Source: Pseudomonadota bacterium
GTDB lineage: Bacteria > Pseudomonadota > Gammaproteobacteria > Xanthomonadales > Xanthomonadaceae
Reading direction: 5' to 3'
DNA: 64,000 nucleotides
NCBI GenBank assembly: GCA_018242465.1
Contig: JAFEBY010000083.1
Coordinates: 1-64,000 of the forward strand
Every line of letters begins with the position of its first letter. Positions within the stretch are counted from its first letter, which is position 1. A program made the position numbers and the translations under genes. Shown here piece by piece: positions 56,855-64,000 of this stretch. Under the pieces are notes generated by a model. It was given only the letters and a program-made list of their open reading frames with translations, did not search any database and had not been told where the DNA came from.

Positions 56855-57544
56855 TCAGGGCTGTGGTGTCGCCGCCGGGGCGGTGCCGCCGTTCTGCTTG
56901 TAGTCGCGATATTGCTGTAGTGCCTGCTGCAACTCGTCGTCCATCGCCGCGTATTCCCCGCGCTTGCGCTGGAGGTCGACGTAGGCGTTGTTCACCGTGG
57001 CGGCTTGCTGGGCAATGGTGTCGTTCAGGCTTTTGGCGACCGGTTTGCCCTGCAGCTCGACATTGGCCGCGCGCAGCAACGTGCGCGACAGTTCCAGGCG
57101 ACGGCTGGCCAGGCCTGATTGCGCGGCCAACAGCGAGGCATGGATGTTTTGCGAGCGTTCCGCATACGCCTTGCGTAATGCGTCTTCGCTGGGATATGTG
57201 GTGGCCAGGGCCATCTGCTGGCGGGCCTGGCTGGCCTGCGCCGCGGCACGTTCGGCTTCGACCTTGTCGGCAGCGTCCTTGGCCGCTTGCTCCTGGGGTG
57301 TCAGCGGACGTGGGAAGGTCTGGACCGTCACCCCGCTGGCATTGATCTCGCGCCGTGCGCTATTGGCGGCACTGGTGGGGATGGCATCGCCGCACACCGT
57401 TTGCCCGCGTTCAGTCCAGCAACTGACGGTCTTGCCCGCGGGCTTGGTTTGCGCTTGCGTGGACAGTGCTACGCACACGCCCACTGCCAGACCGACAGTG
57501 GTGGCGATGCGTCGCAGCTCAGGATTCGGTCGACGTGCTTCCAT
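56855..57544 (-). CDS. DUF4124-like exported protein with helical tail
   Basis: A 229-residue protein with a hydrophobic signal (TTVGLAVGVCVALSTQAQT) near the start, then a short DUF4124-like patch (KTVSCWTERGQTVCGDAIP, with a Cys pair). A long Ala/Gln-rich helix region follows (about 80-215), likely a coiled coil, ending in a Pro/Ala tail. Probably periplasmic; function unknown. ATG 57544 lies inside pyrE (26-nt overlap), so translation is likely coupled to it. It is convergent with xanA. Confidence 0.72.
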   Translation of the reverse strand: MEARRPNPELRRIATTVGLAVGVCVALSTQAQTKPAGKTVSCWTERGQTVCGDAIPTSAANSARREINASGVTVQTFPRPLTPQEQAAKDAADKVEAERAAAQASQARQQMALATTYPSEDALRKAYAERSQNIHASLLAAQSGLASRRLELSRTLLRAANVELQGKPVAKSLNDTIAQQAATVNNAYVDLQRKRGEYAAMDDELQQALQQYRDYKQNGGTAPAATPQP

Positions 57545-58172
57545 AGCGCGAACGATACGCCAGCAGGGCGGGCTGGTCAGCACCCGGAGCGCCATTGCGG
57601 GCACTCCATTCGAGGAGATCGTCCAAGGTTGAGACAGCGATCACGGGGACGCCGGTGCCGTCGCGGACGCGCTGAACCGCCGAACGGCGGTCGCCGTCGT
57701 CCAGCATCTCTTGGCGATCGAGTGCCACGACAATGCCGGAGACGATGCCGCCACCACCCGCGACCAGGTCGAGCGCCTCGCGGATGGCGGTGCCGGCGGT
57801 GATGACGTCGTCGATGACCAGGACGCGCTTGCCCTGCATCGACGCCCCGACCAGGGTGCCGCCCTCGCCGTGGTCCTTGGCTTCCTTGCGGTTGAAGGCG
57901 AGACCGACATCGCGGCCGCGTCGCGACAGTTCGCAGGCGACTGCGGTGGCCAGTGGAATGCCCTTGTATGCCGGCCCGAACAGGACATCGGCGGCGAGTC
58001 CGGCGTGTTCGATGGCGTCGGCATAGCACGACGCAAGGCCGGCCAGGCGCGCGCCGGTATCGAAGCGACCGGCGTTGAAGAAGTAGGGGCTGATGCGTCC
58101 CGACTTCAGGGTGAATTCGCCGAAACGCAGGGCGTCGGCGTTGATGGCGAGTTCGAGGAAGCGTTCGCGCAT
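57519..58172 (-). CDS. pyrE: Orotate phosphoribosyltransferase
   Basis: A 217-residue type I phosphoribosyltransferase that makes OMP from orotate and PRPP. The PRPP loop is VLVIDDVITAGTA, and GRISPYFFNAG and AFNRKEAKDHGEGG carry the orotate and flexible-loop residues. Full length. It is divergent from xthA with a 109-bp gap, as pyrE is from crc in Pseudomonas. Confidence 0.95.
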   Translation of the reverse strand: MRERFLELAINADALRFGEFTLKSGRISPYFFNAGRFDTGARLAGLASCYADAIEHAGLAADVLFGPAYKGIPLATAVACELSRRGRDVGLAFNRKEAKDHGEGGTLVGASMQGKRVLVIDDVITAGTAIREALDLVAGGGGIVSGIVVALDRQEMLDDGDRRSAVQRVRDGTGVPVIAVSTLDDLLEWSARNGAPGADQPALLAYRSRYGSTSTES

Positions 58173-58281
58173 GGGGGCGTTCGGGAGCTGGCGACAGTCC
58201 GGAATGATAAGCCCGCAGGGTGAATGGGGAACGTCGCGGCCGATCGGCTACTCTTCGCTGTCCCCTCCATGCCGGCACTCC

Positions 58282-59115
58282 ATGCGCATCCTCAGCTTCA
58301 ACGCCAACGGCTTGCGATCCGCCGCCAGCAAAGGCTTCTTCGACTGGTTCGGCAAGCAGGACATTGACGTCATGTGCGTACAGGAAACCAAGGCGCAGGA
58401 ACACCAGTTGCGGGTGCCGGAACTGCAGCCCGCAGGTTACAAGTCGTGGTTCCGCGACGCCACCACCAAGAAGGGCTACAGCGGTGTGGCGATCTACAGC
58501 CGCCACCAGCCCGACGAGGTGCGCACCGGCCTCGGCCGCAGCGACTTCGACGAGGAAGGACGCTACATCGAGGCACGCTTCGGCAATCTCTCGGTGGTGA
58601 GTTTCTACATTCCTTCCGGCAGTTCCGGCGAAGTGCGCCAGGCGGTGAAGGAAGACGTGATGCAGTGGCTGCGCCCCATCCTCGACGAATGGCTGGCGAG
58701 CGGTCGCGAATACGTATTGTGCGGCGACTGGAACATCGTGCGTGCGAAGAACGACATCAAGAACTGGACGGGAAACCAGAAGAATTCCGGCTGCCTGCCG
58801 CACGAGCGCGCGTGGATGAACTCGATGATCGCCGATGCCTGCGGCGATGGACTGGTGGAATCGCCGAAGCGCGGCTGGAAGGACAGCTTCCGCGTCGCCA
58901 AGCCAGATACCGTCGAATACAGCTGGTGGAGCCAGCGTGGCGCGGCGCGCGCCAACAACGTCGGCTGGCGCATCGACTACCAGCTGGCAACGCCGAAATT
59001 GGCGGAGTCGATCCGCCACGCCGAGATCTTCGCCGAACCGAAATTCTCCGACCATGCGCCCTATTTAGTCGAGTACGGTCTGGTCGATTACGCCACGCAG
59101 GAGTTCACGCGTTGA
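58282..59115 (+). CDS. Exodeoxyribonuclease III family protein (XthA/Crc type)
   Basis: A 277-residue exonuclease-endonuclease-phosphatase fold protein. Catalytic residues are intact: FNANGLRSA, QETKAQE (metal Glu), GDWNIV (Asp-Asn) and SDHAPYLVEY (Asp-His). Intact catalysis points to a genuine AP endonuclease/exonuclease III rather than the Pseudomonas Crc regulator, although Crc sits at the same place next to pyrE. ATG 58282 fits the family. The stop overlaps the TTG start of ampG. Confidence 0.9.
   Translation: MRILSFNANGLRSAASKGFFDWFGKQDIDVMCVQETKAQEHQLRVPELQPAGYKSWFRDATTKKGYSGVAIYSRHQPDEVRTGLGRSDFDEEGRYIEARFGNLSVVSFYIPSGSSGEVRQAVKEDVMQWLRPILDEWLASGREYVLCGDWNIVRAKNDIKNWTGNQKNSGCLPHERAWMNSMIADACGDGLVESPKRGWKDSFRVAKPDTVEYSWWSQRGAARANNVGWRIDYQLATPKLAESIRHAEIFAEPKFSDHAPYLVEYGLVDYATQEFTR
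59099..59114 (+). promoter_or_regulatory. Ribosome-binding site selecting the ampG TTG start
   Basis: AGGAG (59099-59103) lies 8 nt before TTG 59112, which overlaps the xthA stop as TTGA. No ATG exists near the expected N-terminus. Confidence 0.65.
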
Positions 59116-60491
59116 AGACATCGACGAACGGGCGCTGGGCCCAGTCACTGGGCGTGTACGCCAACCCGCGCGTACGCGCAATGCTGTTCCTCGGCTTTTC
59201 CTCGGGCCTGCCATTCGCACTGGTGCTGACGACGCTGTCGGCGTGGTTGCGCCAGTCCGGGATCAACCGCGCCACCATCGGCACCTTCAGCCTGGTGGGC
59301 CTCGCCTATTCGCTGAAGTACTTCTGGGCGCCGATCGTCGATCGCCTGCCCATCCCGATCCTTGGGCGTCTGGGCCGTCGTCGCAGCTGGATGCTGCTGG
59401 CGCAATCGTGCATCGTGATCGGCCTGGTGATGATGGCGACGACAAATCCCGTCACCGATGTCGCACGCATGGCGATACTCGCCGTGTTCACCGCATTCGC
59501 CTCGTCGACGCAGGACATTGCGGTCGACGCCTATCGTATTGAAGCGGCGGAAGAAAAAGACCAGGGCGGAATGGCCGCGGCCTACCAGATCGGCTACCAG
59601 GTCGCGCTGATCTGCGCCGGGGCCGGTGCGCTGACTGCTGCTGCGGGATACGGCTGGTCGACGGCGTACCTGATCATGGCGGCATGTGCTTTCGTCGGCA
59701 TCACCACGACCTTCGTGATCGCCGAACCGAGTGCGCGTGTCGATCGGGCTTCCTTGCCGCAGGAGCCGCTGGTCGAACGTTTCGAGCAATACGCGGCGCG
59801 GTGGCCGGACGTGCCGCGCAAGCTGGTGGCGTGGCTGGTCGGCGCGGTCGTCTGTCCGTTCGCCGATTTCTTCCAGCGCAAGGGCCTGAAGATCGGCCTG
59901 CCGATCCTGCTGCTGATCATCACTTTCCGCTTCAACTACACCACGATGGGGGTGGCGGCAAATCCGTTCTACATCGACATGGGGTTCACGCTGAAGGAAA
60001 TCGCGCTGGTGTCGAAGGTCTACGGCGTGATCATGACGATGGTCGGCGCGGTGCTGGCCGGCGTACTGGTGCGGCGCATCGGCCTGTTGCGCACGATGCT
60101 GTTCGGGCTGGTGATGCTGAGTGTCGCCAATTTGCTGTATGCACACATGGCGGCGATCAAGCCGTCCCTTGCATGGCTGGCGACCGTCGTCAGTGCCGAC
60201 AATCTCGCCAACGGCATCGCCGGCACGTCGTTCATCGCCTACATGTCGTCGCTGACCAGCGCGCGCTACACTGCGACGCAATATGCGTTGTTCGGCACGC
60301 TGTGGAGCCTGCCGGCGAAATCACTGGCCAGCCAGTGGGGCAAGATCGTCAATGCGTGGGGCTATCCGGTGTTCTTCACCTACACGGCGGCGATCGCAAT
60401 CCCGGCGATGTGCCTGTTGCTGTGGATGCTGTGGCGTGAACGTCGCGGTGAAACCACGGGTGTCGATGCCGCGGAACCGGGAACGCGCTGA
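59112..60491 (+). CDS. ampG: AmpG-family muropeptide permease
   Basis: A 459-residue MFS protein with 12 to 14 spans, of the AmpG type that imports anhydro-muropeptides for peptidoglycan recycling and AmpC induction. Typical segments: VYANPRVRAMLFLGFSSGLPFALV, WLRQSGINRATIGTF and ASSTQDIAVDAYRIE. The TTG start is supported by AGGAG and a TTGA overlap with the exonuclease gene; an internal ATG 59181 would cut the family's N-terminal segment. With anmK and the M23 peptidase nearby, the region is enriched in cell-wall turnover genes. Confidence 0.92.
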   Translation: MKTSTNGRWAQSLGVYANPRVRAMLFLGFSSGLPFALVLTTLSAWLRQSGINRATIGTFSLVGLAYSLKYFWAPIVDRLPIPILGRLGRRRSWMLLAQSCIVIGLVMMATTNPVTDVARMAILAVFTAFASSTQDIAVDAYRIEAAEEKDQGGMAAAYQIGYQVALICAGAGALTAAAGYGWSTAYLIMAACAFVGITTTFVIAEPSARVDRASLPQEPLVERFEQYAARWPDVPRKLVAWLVGAVVCPFADFFQRKGLKIGLPILLLIITFRFNYTTMGVAANPFYIDMGFTLKEIALVSKVYGVIMTMVGAVLAGVLVRRIGLLRTMLFGLVMLSVANLLYAHMAAIKPSLAWLATVVSADNLANGIAGTSFIAYMSSLTSARYTATQYALFGTLWSLPAKSLASQWGKIVNAWGYPVFFTYTAAIAIPAMCLLLWMLWRERRGETTGVDAAEPGTR

Positions 60492-60494
60492 ATT

Positions 60495-61655
60495 TCAGCG
60501 CCGCCGCGGCAACAACCCATCGCGCACCTTGTTCGAGAAGGTGATGGCTGGGGCATCGACGAAGCGGTGGAACACCGTCGCGGCGAGATAGATCACCGGC
60601 AGCACGATCGCACAGGCGATGATCGCCGACAGGTCGTAGTCCCAGTCGCGCGCCTGCAGCGCGTTGAAGATCATCGCGGCGAGGCTGGCGACGATGCATA
60701 GGTGGATCAGGTAGACCGAGAACGAGACCTTGCCGAGGAACATCAGCAGGCGCGTTGCGGCCAGTTTTGCGAAACCGGCATTGAACAGCAGCGCGGTGAC
60801 GATCAGTGCGCCGGCGATGAAGTTGCCGACCATGTAGGCATGTTCACCGAGCAGCGGCTGCATCCACGCGTACGACGCCGAAGTGTTGTGGACCCCGGCG
60901 AAATACAGTCCCGCGGCCAGCATCAGCAACGAAACGAGTGTGGGCAGGTTGCGCAGGTACAGGCGCACTACCGCGCCGATCACGAACGCGAGCAGGCCGT
61001 ACGTCATTTCCTCGTCGAGGATTTTCGTTGCGCCGAGCAACGCAAGGGCGGCGGCGCATACAACGAGCAGCACGACGCGCAACTTCGACCAGCGGTTGAA
61101 CGCATAGCACAGGGCAAAGATCATCCACGAGCCCCAAAGTTCGATCCGCATCGTCCACAGGATCGGGTTGTAGCGGCTCTGTCCGGTGATGAACACTTCC
61201 CATGCGCCGTTGCGCAACGCGCCGAAGAAGGAGGCCGAGAAATCGCCGTAACCCTGGATCCACACCGAGAGATCGCTGTAATCGACGTCCATCCACTCGA
61301 TCACCGCCCATGCGAACACGCAGGCGGCGATGCACGGCAACGCCAGGCGCGGATATCGCTTCAGTACCAGGCCGAAAACGTCGCGGCCGCTGCGGCCGAG
61401 TGCGACGTGGGTGAGGATGTAGCCGCTCAGTACGAAGAAGATGAAGACCGCCGCGCTGCCCGAGTACAGGAAGGCGAATGGTGAATCGTGGACGAAGCGC
61501 TGCACTGGATGGTCGTCGGGATCTGCGACACCCCAGAACGCGTGCAGCCACGGCCAGAACACCAGCGCGAAGTGCGAGCACACCACCTGCAGGCAGGCGA
61601 GCCCGCGGATGGCTTCGACCGGAGCGAGTTTTGCGGCGGCGGGCTGGGCGTTCAA
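60495..61655 (-). CDS. Acyltransferase 3 family membrane protein
   Basis: A 386-residue OafA-like O-acyltransferase with about ten membrane segments. [20 protein letters not shown] carries the catalytic His and [17 protein letters not shown] is conserved. SVYLIHL near the C-terminus is typical. The gene starts with TTG overlapping the anmK stop (TTGA); no ATG is available before the conserved region. The glycan or peptidoglycan substrate is unknown; linkage to anmK and mepM makes a cell-wall substrate tempting but unproven. Confidence 0.88.
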   Translation of the reverse strand: MNAQPAAAKLAPVEAIRGLACLQVVCSHFALVFWPWLHAFWGVADPDDHPVQRFVHDSPFAFLYSGSAAVFIFFVLSGYILTHVALGRSGRDVFGLVLKRYPRLALPCIAACVFAWAVIEWMDVDYSDLSVWIQGYGDFSASFFGALRNGAWEVFITGQSRYNPILWTMRIELWGSWMIFALCYAFNRWSKLRVVLLVVCAAALALLGATKILDEEMTYGLLAFVIGAVVRLYLRNLPTLVSLLMLAAGLYFAGVHNTSASYAWMQPLLGEHAYMVGNFIAGALIVTALLFNAGFAKLAATRLLMFLGKVSFSVYLIHLCIVASLAAMIFNALQARDWDYDLSAIIACAIVLPVIYLAATVFHRFVDAPAITFSNKVRDGLLPRRR

Positions 61656-62776
61656 GCCGGATAGATTGCACCAAGCACGCGCGGTCCGCGAGCGCCGGTC
61701 ACCGACGGCAGGTTGCCGGGCAGGCCGAGCATGGTCTGTCGCGCCAGCCAGGCGAAGCCGATCGCTTCGACGTGGTCGGGATCGATACCGTGTTTCGCCA
61801 CCGATTCCACCGTCGCCCGCGGCAGGTGTTCAGCGAGTTTCGCCATCAGCACAGGATTGTGCGCACCACCGCCGCAGACCAGCACGCGGCGCACGTTCGG
61901 CAGAGTCGAATTCAACGCATCGGCGACCGTGCGCGTGCTCAGTTCCGCCAGCGTCGCCTGCACGTCGGCGGGCGATTCGCCGCCACGCAGGCGTGCGTCC
62001 AGCCAACGCATGTGGAAATGTTCGCGGCCTGTGCTCTTCGGCGGCGGAGTGGCGAACCATGGATCGTCGAGCAGGCGATCGAGCAGCAGCGGATCGACCT
62101 GTCCCGATGCCGCCATCGCGCCATCGCGGTCGTAGCGTTCGCCGGTATGGCGCTCGCACCAGATGTCCATCAACGCGTTCGCCGGGCCGGTGTCCCAGCC
62201 GCGCACGCCGTCGTTGTCCGCTGGCAACAAGGTGACATTGGCGATACCACCGAGATTCAATACGGCGCGATCTTCTCCGGCATCGTGCAACAAGGCGGCA
62301 TGCAATGCAGGAAGCAGCGGTGCGCCGTGTCCACCGGCAGCCATGTCGCGACGGCGGATGTCGCCGATGGTGGTGATGCCGGTGCGTTCGGCGACAAGAT
62401 TGGGATCACCGATCTGCAGCGTGAATGGTGATCTTGAATACGGGCGATGACGCAGCGTCTGGCCGTGTGATCCGATCGCGCTGATCTGCGTGCGATCGAT
62501 GTTCGCTTCGGCGATCAAGCGGTTCGCGGTCGCGGCGAAGGCGGTGCCGACTTCGTGGTCGAGTTCGCCGAGTTCGTCGATCGAGGTGACATCGACGCCT
62601 TGCCCGAGCATGAGCAGGCGTTGGCGCAGGCCGTCTTCCCACGGTTGCGCGAGGGCATGCAGGCATTCGGCGTGGAGGCGACCGTCGCGGTTGTCGAAGC
62701 GGACCAGCGCGGCATCGATGGCATCGACGCTGGTGCCCGACATCAAGCCGATATAGAGGCCGTCGGCAGCGGCCAT
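61652..62776 (-). CDS. anmK: Anhydro-N-acetylmuramic acid kinase
   Basis: A 374-residue AnmK, which opens and phosphorylates 1,6-anhydro-MurNAc to MurNAc-6-P in peptidoglycan recycling. The N-terminal [51 protein letters not shown] and [11 protein letters not shown] motifs are all present. ATG 62776 is the family start; it lies 2 nt after the stop of the M23 peptidase gene. MurQ is not in the window. Confidence 0.95.
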   Translation of the reverse strand: MAAADGLYIGLMSGTSVDAIDAALVRFDNRDGRLHAECLHALAQPWEDGLRQRLLMLGQGVDVTSIDELGELDHEVGTAFAATANRLIAEANIDRTQISAIGSHGQTLRHRPYSRSPFTLQIGDPNLVAERTGITTIGDIRRRDMAAGGHGAPLLPALHAALLHDAGEDRAVLNLGGIANVTLLPADNDGVRGWDTGPANALMDIWCERHTGERYDRDGAMAASGQVDPLLLDRLLDDPWFATPPPKSTGREHFHMRWLDARLRGGESPADVQATLAELSTRTVADALNSTLPNVRRVLVCGGGAHNPVLMAKLAEHLPRATVESVAKHGIDPDHVEAIGFAWLARQTMLGLPGNLPSVTGARGPRVLGAIYPA

Positions 62777-62778
62777 GC

Positions 62779-64000
62779 TCAGTTGCGCGCCGACTTGGTT
62801 GACGCCGATGCCGCGCTGGCCACGACCGTGTCGCGGTCCATGTCGGGATAGATGATCTTCTCGACCGTGCGGATCTTGGCCATCGCGCGCTGGGTCTGCT
62901 GGCGGAACGCCGCCAGCATCGCGCCGGACAGCGGCGCCGGCGGTGCCATCGTCACCGTCAGCGGATTGCGATACACACCGTTGACGCGGAACTCGTAGTG
63001 CAGGTGCGGGCCGGTGGCGAGGCCGGTGCTGCCGACGTAGCCGATCACCGTGCCCTGGTCGACGTGCTGGCCCGGGCGGATATGGGCGAAGCGCGACATG
63101 TGCGCGTAGAAGGTGCTCTGGCCGTGCCCGTGATCGAGTTCGACGACATTGCCGTAGCCGTGTTGCTGGCCGACGAATTTCACCCGCGCGTCGCCGGCGG
63201 CCATGATCGGCGTGCCGGCGCTGGCGGCGTAGTCGACGCCCTTGTGCATCTTCATCCGGCCGAGGATTGGATGCATGCGGTTGCCGAAGGTCGACGACAG
63301 GCGTGCATACGGAATCGGCATGCGGATGAAGGGGCGTTTCAGCGAACGGCCATCGGCGGAGAAATATTCCGGCTTGCCATCGCGCATGTAGCGGAAACCG
63401 GTGTGCAGTTCGCCATCGACGGTGAAGGCCGCGGCCAGCACGCCGCTGGTCGTCACCAGCTCGCCGTTCTTCCACGCCTGGTCGACCACCACGCTGAAGC
63501 GATCGTTGGGCGAGAGATCGGAATCAAAGTCGATGTCGTACTTGAAGATTTCGTCGGTCATTTCCTCGACGTTGGCGTGGGTCAGGCCGACCTTGCGCGC
63601 CGATTCCCACAGGTTGCCGCCGACCGTGCCCGACAGCACCACCGTGCGGATTTCGGTTTCCTGCGGCACCACTCTGGCGGCGACCGCGCCGCCATTCTTC
63701 ATGCTCAGTTCGACCTTGTCACCGCCGCGCTGGAAGCGGATCGCGCGCAGCAGGCCATTGCCCGGCGCATCAATCGACAGCTCGGAGCCGGGGCGCAGCT
63801 TCGTCAGGGATGCGCGTGCATCCGGCGATTTCATCATTTGCGCGATTTGCGCCTTGCTCACCCCCAGCGAACCCAACAGCGCGTTCACCGATTCACCCTT
63901 GCGCAGGTTCACCACTGCCCATTGGCCACCGGCCTTCGGCACTGGCTGGCTGGTCTGCGGCAGCGGCAATGCCAGTGAAGCCACCGGTTCTTTGGTCGGA
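62779..64000 (-). CDS. M23 family peptidoglycan endopeptidase (MepM-like), 5' end outside window
   Basis: At least 407 codons; the reading frame is still open at the right edge, so the N-terminus, presumably with a membrane anchor, is missing. A LysM-like/OapA region ([21 protein letters not shown]) precedes an OB-like domain and the M23 LytM domain with [23 protein letters not shown] and [12 protein letters not shown], containing the zinc His/Asp residues. MepM cleaves D-Ala-mDAP crosslinks during growth. A C-terminal helical tail follows. It leads directly into anmK. Confidence 0.9.
   Translation of the reverse strand, partial: PTKEPVASLALPLPQTSQPVPKAGGQWAVVNLRKGESVNALLGSLGVSKAQIAQMMKSPDARASLTKLRPGSELSIDAPGNGLLRAIRFQRGGDKVELSMKNGGAVAARVVPQETEIRTVVLSGTVGGNLWESARKVGLTHANVEEMTDEIFKYDIDFDSDLSPNDRFSVVVDQAWKNGELVTTSGVLAAAFTVDGELHTGFRYMRDGKPEYFSADGRSLKRPFIRMPIPYARLSSTFGNRMHPILGRMKMHKGVDYAASAGTPIMAAGDARVKFVGQQHGYGNVVELDHGHGQSTFYAHMSRFAHIRPGQHVDQGTVIGYVGSTGLATGPHLHYEFRVNGVYRNPLTVTMAPPAPLSGAMLAAFRQQTQRAMAKIRTVEKIIYPDMDRDTVVASAASASTKSARN

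Noticed and set aside
58282..59115. Calling this gene crc (catabolite repression control)
   Set aside because: It sits next to pyrE as crc does in Pseudomonas, but all exonuclease III catalytic residues are intact, so the nuclease call is better supported.

Overview
The window is GC-rich, densely packed gammaproteobacterial chromosome. It looks like a member of the Xanthomonadaceae/Lysobacteraceae (Lysobacter, Luteimonas, Xanthomonas relatives). This rests on gene content and order: a Xanthomonas-Caulobacter-type TonB receptor in an N-acetylglucosamine locus, glnB next to comM/ubiK, radC-coaBC-dut-xanA followed by pyrE and an exonuclease III gene, and speA near speE. No genus is assigned. I see no rRNA, tRNA, CRISPR array, insertion sequence or prophage.

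Layout. 1-8059 is a chitin/GlcNAc catabolic locus: a truncated LacI-type regulator and a NagP-like permease on the minus strand; divergently a Glk-type kinase, a TonB-dependent receptor and, after a strong terminator, a secreted GH20 hexosaminidase. Two LacI-type operators lie in the divergent region. 8136-10483 has sixA and a phospholipase-D-type lipoprotein gene. 10606-15381 has a small orphan gene, a hotdog thioesterase, aqpZ, a membrane cytochrome c5, an alpha/beta hydrolase, zapE and a SIMPL protein. 15378-22117 has a KefB/C-type antiporter, queF, a LysM protein, a lipoprotein, monomeric isocitrate dehydrogenase and rluE. 22169-31170 has a receiver-histidine kinase, a small membrane protein, hrpB, tatD and a two-gene RND pump. 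31231-35370 has a secreted orphan and a glyQ-GST-glyS operon. 35423-42018 has a glutamine amidotransferase, a membrane protein, NhaP2-type antiporter, comM, ubiK, PII and a base-compositionally foreign Mrr endonuclease. 42030-49342 has speE, a metallo-hydrolase, speA, an acyltransferase, a DMT transporter, an SDR, an ICMT-type methyltransferase and a basic-tailed protein. 49437-60491 has a SPOR protein, argS, radC, split coaC/coaB, dut, xanA, a DUF4124-like protein, pyrE, xthA and ampG. 60495-64000 has an acyltransferase, anmK and a truncated M23 peptidase.

How the genes work together. The left end imports and phosphorylates GlcNAc released outside or in the periplasm. The right end covers peptidoglycan turnover (M23 endopeptidase, AnmK, AmpG). 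Many genes are translationally coupled by 4-nt ATGA, GTGA or TTGA overlaps, which helps fix several non-ATG starts.

Best leads: a dispersed multi-hairpin repeat present twice (11333-11419 and 17303-17384) with compensatory base changes; coaBC split into two overlapping genes, with glutamate where many CoaC proteins have the active-site cysteine; a low-GC mrr gene beginning in the stop codon of the PII gene where amtB is often found; two LacI-type operators between nagP and the kinase gene; and orphan small or secreted proteins at 10606-10794 and 31231-31650.
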